Source of the DNA: an uncultured Solobacterium sp.
Lineage (GTDB): Bacteria > Bacillota_I > Bacilli_A > Erysipelotrichales > Erysipelotrichaceae
Assembly (NCBI GenBank): GCA_927911475.1
Contig: CAKMPP010000044.1
Location: 1-8,726, forward strand
Direction of reading: 5' to 3'
DNA: 8,726 nucleotides
How positions within the stretch are numbered: the stretch's first letter is position 1; each line of letters opens with the position of its first letter. This document shows, piece by piece, positions 1-6,952 of this stretch. The notes below the pieces were generated by a model. That model made no database searches and was not told where the DNA came from. It worked only from the letters and a program-made list of their open reading frames with translations. A program made the translations under genes and the position numbers.

Positions 1-112
1 ATAGGTCAAAAAGTACGCGTTTGCCGTATTCGTTTAGGCTTTCTGCTAGGTGCGAAATTGATCCTTTGCCAAAATAGAGTTTGGTCGGAATGTAATGTTC
101 AAAGTTCTCCAT
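1..112 (-). CDS. Iron-containing alcohol dehydrogenase (butanol-dehydrogenase type), N-terminal fragment
   Basis: Only the first 37 or so codons are in the window. The protein starts MENFEHYIPTKLYFGKG and continues with ISHLAESLNEYGKRVL. This is the typical opening of NAD(P)H-dependent, iron-containing butanol/alcohol dehydrogenases (group III ADH): an F.yy.PTKl.FGkG block, then a helix, then the KVLL.YGGGS nucleotide-binding strand. Family enzymes of about 385-390 residues reduce aldehydes to alcohols and reoxidise NAD(P)H during fermentation in the cytoplasm. The start is supported by AAGGAG (complement of 121-126) eight bases before the ATG. It lies 35 bases after xpt, so it is probably the third gene of that operon. 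The final visible residues read VLFDL instead of the expected VLLTYG. Dropping one A from the A5 run at 8-12 restores the family motif, so a +1 error is likely there. The family call is fairly sure; the substrate is unknown. Confidence 0.8.
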   Translation of the reverse strand, partial: MENFEHYIPTKLYFGKGSISHLAESLNEYGKRVLFDL

Positions 113-147
113 TGTATGTTCTCCTTGTTTATAGCGATACAAATCAA

Positions 148-718
148 TTATTCAAAGTTTACTTTGTTATTGTCGAAACTTTTAATTTTTGCAAGGCTTT
201 CGACACGATAGCCTTGTTTACGTAGCTTCTCGCCACCACCTTGGAAGAGTTTTTCTACACAGATGCCAAGTCCTACAATTTTTGCGCCGCTTTGATTTGC
301 AATATCGATCAGTCCATCTGCTGCTAAACCATTTGCTAAAAAAGTCATCGACAATCAAGATATGATCATCCTCATTCAAGTAGTCTTTGAATACTGTAAC
401 CATGAAATCTTTGTTATACGTGTAGGAATGTACATGAGAAGTATATACACCCTCTCCAATATTCTTCGATTTTGCTTTCTTTGCGAAAACAACAGGTACG
501 TGGAAACGTTGCGCAATTGGTACTGCAACCGCAATACCAGAAGCCTCAATTGTCAGGATACGTGTAATCTTGTCATCCTTATATAGACGGTAAAATTCAT
601 CTGCCATCTTATCGAGCATCTCCACATCAATTTGATGATTCAGAAAACTATCTACCTTTAAAATGTTACCTGGAAAAACCTTACCATCTTGTAATATCTT
701 TTCTTCTAACTCTCTCAT
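148..718 (-). CDS. xpt: Xanthine phosphoribosyltransferase (frameshifted in this sequence)
   Basis: Xpt converts xanthine and PRPP to XMP and pyrophosphate in purine salvage in the cytoplasm. The N-terminal part closely resembles B. subtilis Xpt: KVDSFLNHQID at about 21-31, LTIEASGIAVA at about 55-65, and VPVVFAKKAKS at about 74-84. The PRPP-binding loop begins at about 122 as IVDDF. There the reading frame breaks: the T6 run (complement of 338-343) has one base too many. Removing it gives IVDDFLANGLAADGL and then the rest of the enzyme (GYRVESLAKI near the C-terminus), 189 residues in all, the normal size. The start ATG overlaps the stop of the M32 peptidase gene in an ATGA. There is no ribosome binding site at normal distance; a GAGGAG lies more than 20 bases upstream. 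Translation is therefore probably coupled to the upstream gene. I see no purine riboswitch directly before xpt. Identity is near certain; the frameshift is most likely a sequencing error. Confidence 0.93.
338..343 (-). other. Probable +1 indel (A6 for A5) in xpt
   Basis: On the coding strand GACTTTTTTAGC reads D-F-F-S and soon leaves the family sequence. With five T it reads D-F-L-A-N-G, the exact PRPP-loop sequence of Xpt. Both flanks are well-conserved coding sequence, so the break is one base wide. Confidence 0.85.
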
Positions 719-2212
719 AGGTTATATAGTTTTGTATACTTCTCCTCAAGATAATCTAGGTAGTAATTCACATTGAATTCTTCCCCGGATACCATCTTCA
801 TTAGCTCTGGCGCTTCATATCTAAAGCCATACTTATGGATATGTTCCTTAAGCCAGTTCATGATGACATCATATTGGTTATTGCTTAGTAATGTATCTAC
901 ATCTAAGTCTTTACGCATTGCATGCATGTATTGTGCCGCAAATGCAGTTCCTAGTGCGTAAGTTGGGAAGTAACCAAAACTACCATCTGACCAGTGTACA
1001 TCTTGTAAGATACCTACTTTATCATTTGGTACGTCAACCCCTAAGTATTCCTTATACATCTTATTCCAAGTTTCATTTAGGCCTTCTGTGGAGATTGTTC
1101 CGTTGAAGAGTCCCTTTTCAATTTCATAGCGAACTAAGACATGTAATGGATATGTTAATTCATCTGCCTCTGTACGAACGAAGGATGGTTTTGCGACGTT
1201 GATAGCTTCATAGAATTCATCAAAGGATACATTGCCTAACTGAGTTGGGAATGTTTCTTGAAGTTTTGGATAGTGATATTGCCAGAAAGCCGTTGTACGC
1301 GCTAGGTAGTTTTCACACAATCTAGATTGTGATTCATGCATACCTGATGAAATTCCTTCGGATAGAATCATACCATCATACTTAGAATCTACATCATGTT
1401 CATAGTATGCATGTCCTACTTCATGTACTGTAGATAGTACTGCTGAAATAACATCATTCTTAACGTACTTCGTAGTCGTGCGGCAATCATTTTCGCATGT
1501 CCATGATGTAAATGGATGTTCCGATTCATTCTGATATCCCCATGATGAATCAAAGTGTAGATACTCAAGTAATTGTGTCATGAATTTCTTTTGGTCTTCA
1601 ATTGGAAATTCCTGATGTAGGAATGCTTCATTCTTTTTGTTTGGCTTGTGTAACCTTTTGAATCAGTGGTACAAGTCTTTCCTTTAGTGCCGCAAAGAAT
1701 ACATCATACTTTTCTTGTGTCATTCCTGGTTCATAGTCATCAAGCATCTGATCGTATAGATTCTTATCGCTATTACGATAACGATACATCTTCTTACTGA
1801 CTTCGATAATCTTCTTTAAGTATGGTTCAAAGATAGAATAGTCGGATTGTGACTTTGCGTTGATCCATGCATCAAAGGATTCATCGCGTAGCTTTTGATA
1901 TGCGACAAACTCATCCTTTGGAATGCACATCGTATCCATTGCTTGTTTGTAGTAGAGCTCTACTGCGCGCTTGTTATCACCATCAATCTGCGGGTCATCC
2001 TTTAATTCCTTTAAAAGTTGAACCATTGCTGGATCTGTTTCAATCGAGAATAATTCTCCTGCAAGATATGCTGAGCGCTCATCACGATAAGCAGCTCCTG
2101 CGAATGGTGCGACTGTCTGTTTGTCTATACTAATGATTGCTAATGCCATCTGATATGCAGAACGGCGAAATATCCAATCTTTATATTGTTGTAATTTCTC
2201 TTCGTATGTCAT
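715..2212 (-). CDS. M32 family metallocarboxypeptidase (frameshifted in this sequence)
   Basis: This is a cytoplasmic zinc carboxypeptidase of the Taq/BsuCP (M32) type, which removes C-terminal amino acids from peptides. After removal of one base it is 498 residues, the usual family length of about 500. Visible M32 hallmarks, in corrected numbering, are: EHPFTS near 231-236, the zinc site HEVGH at 263-267, HESQSR near 290-295 with Glu291 as the likely third zinc ligand, RTEADELTYPLH near 344-355, and GSFGYFPTYALG near 408-419. The start at MTYEEKLQQYKDW is chosen because GGAGG (complement of 2220-2224) lies seven bases upstream. An upstream in-frame ATG at 2269 would add 19 residues unlike the family and would swallow the ribosome binding site. 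The frame breaks at a T5 run (1634-1638): reading one base fewer joins QKVTQAKQK to NEAFLHQEFPIEDQKKF without a gap. The gene is first in an operon with xpt. In B. subtilis the M32 gene ypwA also neighbours xpt, from memory. Confidence 0.93.
1634..1638 (-). other. Probable +1 indel (T5 for T4) in the M32 carboxypeptidase gene
   Basis: The coding strand reads CAAAAAGAATGA, ending in a stop. With one A fewer it reads CAA AAG AAT GAA GCA TTC (QKNEAF), and the frame stays open to the conserved HEXXH half. The corrected protein has standard M32 length. Confidence 0.85.
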
Positions 2213-2219
2213 GATATTT

Positions 2220-2224
2220 CCTCC
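2220..2224 (-). promoter_or_regulatory. Ribosome binding site deciding the M32 start
   Basis: GGAGG on the minus strand lies seven bases before the ATG at 2210-2212. It selects MTYEEK as the start over the upstream in-frame ATG at 2267-2269. Confidence 0.85.
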
Positions 2225-2229
2225 TTTTT

Positions 2230-2282
2230 CATTGCGTTTATCATACACCCAGCAACTATCTTTCGGCACTTATAACGCAATG
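2230..2282 (-). repeat. 9-bp perfect inverted repeat in the leader of the M32-xpt operon
   Basis: The arms are CATTGCGTT (2230-2238) and AACGCAATG (2274-2282), separated by 35 bases. The pairing could extend by two or three more bases if one bulge is allowed. The downstream arm sits six bases upstream of the GGAGG ribosome binding site. In RNA the arms could form a stem that presents or hides the translation start; in DNA they could be paired protein sites. The 35-base loop matches no riboswitch I know, and the purine riboswitch core is absent. Function is not established. Confidence 0.5.
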
Positions 2283-2294
2283 TTTGTTACATAC

Positions 2295-2300
2295 AGTATA
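2295..2300 (-). promoter_or_regulatory. Candidate -10 box for the M32-xpt operon
   Basis: The minus strand reads TATACT, five of six matches to TATAAT. No good -35 hexamer is found 16-18 bases upstream (the candidates read ACAGAC or TACAGA), so this is tentative. Transcription would start near 2288, just before the inverted repeat at 2230-2282, which would then form the 5' end of the transcript. Confidence 0.25.
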
Positions 2301-2340
2301 GCCTAATCCTGTGATAAGTCTGTATTATTTTTTCTTTCCT

Positions 2341-2376
2341 ATTGAAAAGAAAAACAGGAGTTATCAAACTCCTGTT
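2341..2376 (-). terminator. Rho-independent terminator after the DUF438 gene
   Basis: On the minus strand AACAGGAG and CTCCTGTT form a perfect 8-bp stem (2369-2376 with 2353-2360) around an 8-base loop. The T-rich tail TTTCTTTTC follows. It begins three bases after the corrected stop codon of the DUF438 gene, which supports that stop over the earlier out-of-frame one. It also insulates the M32-xpt operon. Confidence 0.88.
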
Positions 2377-2379
2377 AGA

Positions 2380-3886
2380 TTACTTTTGGAAGTACTGTTT
2401 TAATTTAGCGATGATTTCATCCAGTGCTACACCTGTACGCTCGGACATCTTTTCCACTGTAGCCTTTGGCAACATTAATTCTCGCTAGTGGAGTATCAAG
2501 TGCTCTAAACTTATCACTGATTGTAAAGAGATACTGTTTTAGATTTGGGTCAGCTTCCAATAAATCCTTTAGCTTTGTCTCTGGTGTAATGCTTTCAGGA
2601 TCAATCTTAGAAGAACTTGTAGCCACTGGCTTTTCTTCGACTGGTGCAGGTTGTTCTTCTTCAACGTTACCATGTTCTTGGTTAGACCATGTAAGTAGTG
2701 TTTGGGAACCTGTTAATGCACGGATGTGTGTGCAATCCTGCATCATTTCTAGGATACCTCTAAATTTGCCATCTTCATCTCTTACCGCAACATACTTGAT
2801 GTAGATGAAGATTTCTGGTTTGTTAATCCAGAATTCAGCTTCATTTTGTTCACCACTTCTAAACTTTTCGATGATTTCTTCAACGATATGAACACTCTTC
2901 TTTGGATGACAGTTCTTTACATCACGACCGATAACGTTCTTAGAACGTGGGAATACACGGTGCTTTGTGTCTGTGTAGAAGCGTACAATTTCGTTTTCAT
3001 CGACGTATGATAAGTCAACTGGCATATGTTGATATACCAAGTTGATTTGTTCAAGTGTCATCTTACCAGTCTTTACATCGAACTCTTGGTCGTTTCCGAT
3101 GTGGTAGCCATACTTACCAAGTAGGTTTGCAAGTTCATTTGTAAATCCTTCTGTTGGTTTTGAAGATGCTGATGTTTCTGTCTTTGTTGGTTCAACTGTG
3201 ATATTTGCAAAACCAATTTCTTGATCACCTAACTTCATATGCTCAAATTCTTCTGCAGAAATTAGAGCTAGGGAGGTTGGATAAAGTACAGTTTCTTCCT
3301 TCTGCATTAAGTCTCTTACGTCTGCTACAACTGTGCTTTGTAGTTCGATGAATTCATTTTCCTTGCCCTCTTTAATTAAGTTATAAGCTTGTGTGATTTC
3401 ATCACGGATAAAGTCATCTAATGTCCACATTGTCGTTGTAGGACGTGTGAAGCCTTTCTTTTCAAGCACTGGATATAACTGATTCTGCTTGCGAGAAAGA
3501 TGCTTACGCCACTGGATAATCTGGTCATATAATTCAAACCATTGATTCTTGATAACCGGGTATTGCACAAGGTCCTCTACGGATAATAAAAGTTCCTTCA
3601 TCTTTTCGTTTTCACGATAGTAACATGCGATAGGATGTTCCTCAGGTAAATTTGGTTTACTTGTATTTAAGATGCCATCAAATAAGTCTAACATCGCTTG
3701 GATGTCTTCCTTACGGCATTGATCATCGACTTCTTCTTTTAATTCTTGTTCGATTAATGCTACTTCATATGGTTCTAAAGACTGCACCTTCTCTTTGAGA
3801 ATTGCACGTGCTTCGTCCATTGTAAGCTTTCCTTCATCATATGCATTACGTACTTCAAAAAACTGTTTTTTAGTTTTTTCCATCAT
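2380..3886 (-). CDS. DUF438 / hemerythrin-like / PAS / DUF1858 multidomain protein (frameshifted near the 3' end)
   Basis: The corrected protein has 501 residues. Domains in order are: a DUF438 helical region at about 5-65 (EGKLTMDEARAIL, LEPYEVALIEQELKEE); a hemerythrin-like HHE region at about 80-215 with candidate ligands in HPIACYYRENE, HLSRKQNQLYP and EETVLYP; a PAS-like domain at about 285-390 (PVDLSYVDENEIVRFY, FIYIKYVAVRDEDGKF, GILEMMQDCTHI); an acidic/Pro linker at about 405-430; and a C-terminal DUF1858 of about 65 residues starting ITPETKLKDLL. Such cytoplasmic proteins of anaerobes are suspected redox, oxygen or NO sensors or handlers, but the function is not established. The frame is lost at CC 2463-2464. 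One G fewer on the coding strand gives NVAKATVEKMSERTGVALDE and a natural end at KQYFQK. The start ATGATG has no proper ribosome binding site; a strong one serves a 6-codon ORF just upstream. The gene is monocistronic, between two terminators. Confidence 0.88.
2463..2464 (-). other. Probable +1 indel in the DUF438 gene
   Basis: The coding strand GCCAAAGGCTACAGTG reads AKGYS and then a non-family tail ending at 2417. With one G removed it reads AKATVEKM and continues as a normal DUF1858 helix to a TAA at 2380-2382, immediately before the terminator. Confidence 0.8.
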
Positions 3887-3894
3887 TTAACATT

Positions 3895-3915
3895 ATTTTA
3901 AATATTCTTTCATAT
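3895..3915 (-). CDS. Six-codon leader ORF (MKEYLK) upstream of the DUF438 gene
   Basis: The minus strand reads ATG AAA GAA TAT TTA AAA TAA. A perfect AGGAGG lies eight bases before this ATG, whereas the DUF438 gene's own ATGATG has no ribosome binding site of its own. The leader ATG is 27 bases (in frame) ahead of the DUF438 ATG, and two TAA stops intervene. Ribosomes could terminate and restart a few bases later, so the ORF may serve as a translation-coupling leader. Alternatively it is an artefact: a pair of sequence errors could be hiding a true upstream start. No peptide function is claimed. Confidence 0.4.
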
Positions 3916-3921
3916 CAGACA

Positions 3922-3927
3922 CCTCCT
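3922..3927 (-). promoter_or_regulatory. Strong ribosome binding site in the DUF438 leader
   Basis: AGGAGG on the minus strand lies just downstream of the palindrome at 3928-3947. Its natural spacing is to the ATG of the 6-codon ORF, not to the ATG of the DUF438 gene about 35 bases away. Confidence 0.7.
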
Positions 3928-3947
3928 GTTAGTATCAACAAACTAAC
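3928..3947 (-). repeat. 6-bp palindrome abutting the DUF438-leader ribosome binding site
   Basis: GTTAGT (3928-3933) and ACTAAC (3942-3947) are perfect inverted arms with an 8-base spacer. They directly precede the AGGAGG. A further AT-rich stretch lies upstream, where TATGATAAT (minus strand, around 3980) could be a -10 region, although no clear -35 is visible. The palindrome could be an operator or a small mRNA hairpin that modulates access to the ribosome binding site. The arms are short, so chance occurrence is possible. Confidence 0.4.
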
Positions 3948-4002
3948 TGTATCAATTATCTTTTATTTTGTCATTTGAGATTATCATATTTTTTCTTAGT
4001 GT

Positions 4003-4030
4003 AAAAAAGACCATAACTTTCGTTATGATC
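4003..4030 (-). terminator. Rho-independent terminator after tldD-pmbA
   Basis: On the minus strand GATCATAAC, a GAAA tetraloop and GTTATGGTC form a 9-bp stem with one G-T pair, followed by TTTTTT. It lies about 20 bases after the pmbA stop codon. This is a textbook intrinsic terminator. Confidence 0.93.
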
Positions 4031-4048
4031 TAGTATGAATCATTTTGT

Positions 4049-5329
4049 TTATTCTGCACCTGTAACTGTCATGCCTTCTATGCGTGTTACGGATGGTACG
4101 ACTAGGTTATTGTACTGTACTGTTTCTTTCGACATGTATAGTTCTTTTACGTAGTCGTTCATACTTCCGGATAAAGATCCTCCAGAAACAACCGTTACCT
4201 TATCGTCGTCATGTAAGTATCCTAGACGGATTTCACCAAAGACATTTCCTGTAACTGGATCGACTTGGAAATCGGAGAATTCTACAACTTCTAAATACTT
4301 ACCTGTACGAAGTGTAGCCTCATCCTTTTGACCACCTGATACAACGACGTTAGAAATCTTGAAGCTATCCTTGAGGTTCATATAGCTAGCAAACATACAG
4401 CCACCCCAGTATTGCGTTGGAATGTTTGCGTCTAAGAGTGTTACTTCACGGATTGGTGCACCTTCATCATCGTAGTTAAAGTTTTCAGAAGAGTTTGGTA
4501 ATTCCTTCACTGTCTTTAGTGTTAGCTTATCACCCTTTACATCTTGTGCAATGGCTTCGCCAATCTTCCAATCACTAAGCTTACGATAAACACTAGCTGC
4601 TGCTAACTTTTGAATAAAGTATTGATAAATGCTTGTAGAATCGCTTGTACTAAAGATAACAGCCATCTTTGGTAATTTAGGTGTAGGTACTGCACTCAAA
4701 CGGTCTTTACCATACTGTAAAGTCTTAGTGACGTCACGTGTTAAACCTTCTTTATCGCAACCTCCAGAGTTGTACATACGATAGAGTTCAATTTCATGTC
4801 CATCTTTACGAGCATTCACAACTGCTTCTACCATGGAGTTTGGATATGTCTCACAAAGGTCAACGCCTTCGGAGTTTACATAACGACGTTCTACTTCGTT
4901 AACGAAAATTTCATAACTGTTGATATCTTCTGTTTCTGTTTCATGAATCGAACGCATTGTTGTAATAAAGTCTTCTGCAACCTTTGCAATATCAACTGTC
5001 TTTTGATTAGATACTACTTCCTGACTTGGCTTTACAAGGGAATATGCCTTGTTTTTGACAAAACCTGCAGTGTAGATGAGTTGTTCTACTTTACGCTTGA
5101 TATCTTCAATGGAATCTGTTGGATTAATTTCATCGCTTGCACTTCCAAGTGCTTCGCCGTTATCTAATGAACGGTGTACTGTAAGTCTAATATGCTCTAC
5201 ATCTTTTGCGCGGTTTTGATCTAAATCATGACGAATGAAGTAGAATTCCCAGCCACGTGTTTTTGTGTCTGTGATTTCCCAAGCATCAGCTTTAGATTCT
5301 TTTAGAATTTCAATGATCTTCTCTAACAT
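4049..5329 (-). CDS. pmbA: TldE/PmbA family subunit of the TldD-TldE metalloprotease
   Basis: This 426-residue protein belongs to the PmbA/TldD (peptidase U62) family and is intact. In E. coli, TldE (PmbA) pairs with TldD as a heterodimeric zinc protease that degrades unfolded peptides and processes substrates such as microcin B17 and CcdA. The PmbA subunit lacks the metal site, and this protein likewise has no HExxxH. Family landmarks include RRYVNSEGVDLCE near 148-160, IPTQYWGGCMFASY in the second half, the VVVSGG segment, and a C-terminal beta-rich region ending VPSVTRIEGMTVTGAE. The ATG overlaps the tldD stop by one base (TAATG), and an AAAGGAAG ribosome binding site lies within the end of tldD, so the two are translationally coupled. 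The strong terminator follows. No RiPP-type precursor peptide or modification enzyme is visible nearby, so a general peptide-clearing role is more likely than a dedicated maturation role. Confidence 0.92.
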   Translation of the reverse strand: MLEKIIEILKESKADAWEITDTKTRGWEFYFIRHDLDQNRAKDVEHIRLTVHRSLDNGEALGSASDEINPTDSIEDIKRKVEQLIYTAGFVKNKAYSLVKPSQEVVSNQKTVDIAKVAEDFITTMRSIHETETEDINSYEIFVNEVERRYVNSEGVDLCETYPNSMVEAVVNARKDGHEIELYRMYNSGGCDKEGLTRDVTKTLQYGKDRLSAVPTPKLPKMAVIFSTSDSTSIYQYFIQKLAAASVYRKLSDWKIGEAIAQDVKGDKLTLKTVKELPNSSENFNYDDEGAPIREVTLLDANIPTQYWGGCMFASYMNLKDSFKISNVVVSGGQKDEATLRTGKYLEVVEFSDFQVDPVTGNVFGEIRLGYLHDDDKVTVVSGGSLSGSMNDYVKELYMSKETVQYNNLVVPSVTRIEGMTVTGAE

Positions 5330-6762
5330 TAGCCTAATCTTCCTTTCGTCTTTAAGTATGGTCCGCCATCACTGACTTTAACCCATTCCTTATGGCCCTT
5401 ACCACATGCACCACAACCATAGACACCACGGTCTCCTGATACCATTGAAACATTACCTAATACTTCTGTAACGTATCCTGTCATAATAACTGGCCCAACA
5501 ATCTTACCTGTTAACTTACCGTCCTTGATTTCGCGACCAAGCTTGAGGATACATTGAATACCCCAGTGCTTTGGATCTTCCATGCCAGAGGACATACCTT
5601 CTAGTAAGTATCCATGTTTCACGGACGCAATCATATCTTCAACTTTATCTGTACCAGAGTCAAAGAGCGTATTTGTCATACGTGTATAAACTTTATGTTC
5701 ATAGTTTTGACGCTTACCGTTACCAGTTGGCTTTACACCTAAACGTAGTGCGCTTAACGCATCACAGATACCACTGCGTAAGATACCGTTTTCGATTTCC
5801 ACAACATCTCCTGCAAGTGTACCTTCATCATCAAACGCAAAGGAAGTTACGTTCTCTGCACAAAGTGCACCTTCATGCATGGTTACTAGTTCACTACCTA
5901 CTCGCTTGTCGATAAAGTCTTTCCCCAGTGCACGGTTTTTCACAAACATATCCATCTCTACACCATGACCAAACGCTTCATGTGCGATAAGTCCTGATAC
6001 TTCTGGTGTAGTGATGATTTCATATTCACCTGGTTCGATTGGATCAGCAGTTAATACTTCTTTTGCGAATGTAACCGCATAATCAATCTTATCCTTTAAC
6101 TGTGTAAATACCTCAGGTCCACCTAAAGCAGATAGTCCTTGATAGCCAATTTCATTTTTGCCATCCATCACGATGATTGGTGCGACTACACCTTCGCAAT
6201 ATACATAGCTCTGTCTTAAATCACGGTTGGCTGTTAAGAATAATTTTGAAACATGTGTGGATTGTGCAATCACCATGCAGTCAACAACATTCTCATCCTT
6301 ACTAATCGCCTCAAGTGAATAAGAGTTTAAGTCATTTACTAACTTTTCAATATCTGTATTTTCAGGTAACTGTTCACATTCCTTTTCCACAAAAAGTGTT
6401 AATGGTTCATCTTCTAACTTCTCTGTGTTGAATACAGCTGTCTTTGTGAGTTTTAATACTGCTAGTTGTGCATCGAGTTCCTTTTTAATCTTGTGGTAAG
6501 TTTCCTCGATAGATTCCGCATCAAAATGATTAAATGCATATTCGCTATATAAACCATCTTTATAGACACGTACAACACTACCGCGTTCTGTCGTTAGATT
6601 GGAAGAACTGATGACTTTCACCTGTTGAGAGATGCGAATCGCAAAGCCCTTGGAATCTGTCGAAAGAACACTGACATAATCATAATCTTTGCCCAGTTTA
6701 GACACTAATTGTTTTAAACTTGGCGCAAGTGTATTTAAATATTCTGAAAATGGTGCTTTCAT
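5329..6762 (-). CDS. tldD: TldD family metalloprotease, catalytic subunit
   Basis: This intact 477-residue protein is the metal-bearing partner of the downstream PmbA/TldE. The zinc-binding motif HEAFGHGVE is at 261-269 (His261, Glu262, His266). The conserved C-terminal cysteine, which in E. coli TldD completes the metal site, is at 453 in GACGKGHKEW, followed by VKVSDGGP. Other family segments are LSALGGPEVF near 210-219, GILRSGICD near 326-334, and YLLEGMSSGMEDP near 385-397. The length matches bacterial TldD at about 480. The start is supported by GAAAGGA (complement of 6773-6779) ten bases before the ATG; the first residues, MKAPFSEYLNTL, form a plausible helix. It is the first gene of a two-gene operon and is divergent from the plus-strand activase. 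A weak -10 is noted at 6790-6795. Confidence 0.94.
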   Translation of the reverse strand: MKAPFSEYLNTLAPSLKQLVSKLGKDYDYVSVLSTDSKGFAIRISQQVKVISSSNLTTERGSVVRVYKDGLYSEYAFNHFDAESIEETYHKIKKELDAQLAVLKLTKTAVFNTEKLEDEPLTLFVEKECEQLPENTDIEKLVNDLNSYSLEAISKDENVVDCMVIAQSTHVSKLFLTANRDLRQSYVYCEGVVAPIIVMDGKNEIGYQGLSALGGPEVFTQLKDKIDYAVTFAKEVLTADPIEPGEYEIITTPEVSGLIAHEAFGHGVEMDMFVKNRALGKDFIDKRVGSELVTMHEGALCAENVTSFAFDDEGTLAGDVVEIENGILRSGICDALSALRLGVKPTGNGKRQNYEHKVYTRMTNTLFDSGTDKVEDMIASVKHGYLLEGMSSGMEDPKHWGIQCILKLGREIKDGKLTGKIVGPVIMTGYVTEVLGNVSMVSGDRGVYGCGACGKGHKEWVKVSDGGPYLKTKGRLG

Positions 6763-6952
6763 AATTTTTTCATCCTTTCATTTTGCTTTATTGTACATCA
6801 ATTTATCTTGCTTGGACATTCGATTTTTGTAACATCTCATTGCATTTTCATTGTTTTTTTGCTAGAAATTATTAAAATTGATGACAAATGACAATTATAA
6901 GGCGTGGACATACACGGCTTTTTGCATTTTTAGACTTAGAGGAGGATCTACT
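6763..6952. promoter_or_regulatory. Divergent intergenic region between tldD and the activase gene
   Basis: This 190-base AT-rich gap must hold promoters in both directions. Toward tldD, the minus strand has TACAAT (complement of 6790-6795), five of six matches to a -10, with only a poor -35 (TGTCCA) 17 bases upstream. Toward the activase, the best pair is TTGCAT (6840-6845), a 17-base spacer and TAGAAA (6863-6868), which is weak; TATAAG at 6896-6901 is another possible -10. I see no convincing operator, riboswitch or terminator here. Confidence 0.35.
6938..6945 (+). promoter_or_regulatory. Ribosome binding site deciding the activase start
   Basis: AGAGGAGG lies seven bases before the ATG at 6953-6955. 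It selects MRIGMDIGSTT as the start. The longer reading from 6878 would add 25 residues that do not resemble the family and would contain the ribosome binding site. Confidence 0.9.

Noticed and set aside
362..586. Plus-strand open frame of 74 codons
   Set aside because: It lies entirely opposite the xpt coding sequence, has no ribosome binding site and shows no recognisable protein sequence.
773..1106. Overlapping plus-strand open frames opposite the M32 gene
   Set aside because: They are antisense to highly conserved M32 sequence, with odd composition and no family resemblance.
2213..2269. N-terminal extension of the M32 protein from the ATG at 2269
   Set aside because: It would translate through the ribosome binding site and one arm of the leader repeat; MTYEEK has the proper GGAGG spacing and is where the family begins.
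2213..2340. Purine riboswitch or PurR box upstream of the M32-xpt operon
   Set aside because: The conserved purine aptamer core is absent. A CCGAA at the centre of GTGCCGAAAG matches a PurBox only at its core, with poor flanks and no second copy.
4796..5167. Plus-strand open frame of 123 codons, rich in Phe, Cys and Ile
   Set aside because: The hydrophobic look comes from the complement of pmbA codons; there is no start signal or family match.
5571..5915. Plus-strand open frame of 114 codons opposite tldD
   Set aside because: It covers the opposite strand of conserved tldD sequence, has a Tyr/His/Leu-rich artefactual composition and no ribosome binding site.
4049..6762. tldD-pmbA as part of a peptide-antibiotic (RiPP) maturation cluster
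   Set aside because: No precursor-like small gene, cyclodehydratase, radical SAM enzyme or exporter is visible next to the pair, which is closed by its own terminator.
6878..6952. N-terminal extension of the activase from 6878
   Set aside because: The added residues contain the AGAGGAGG site and do not resemble the family, which begins directly at MRIGMDIGSTT.
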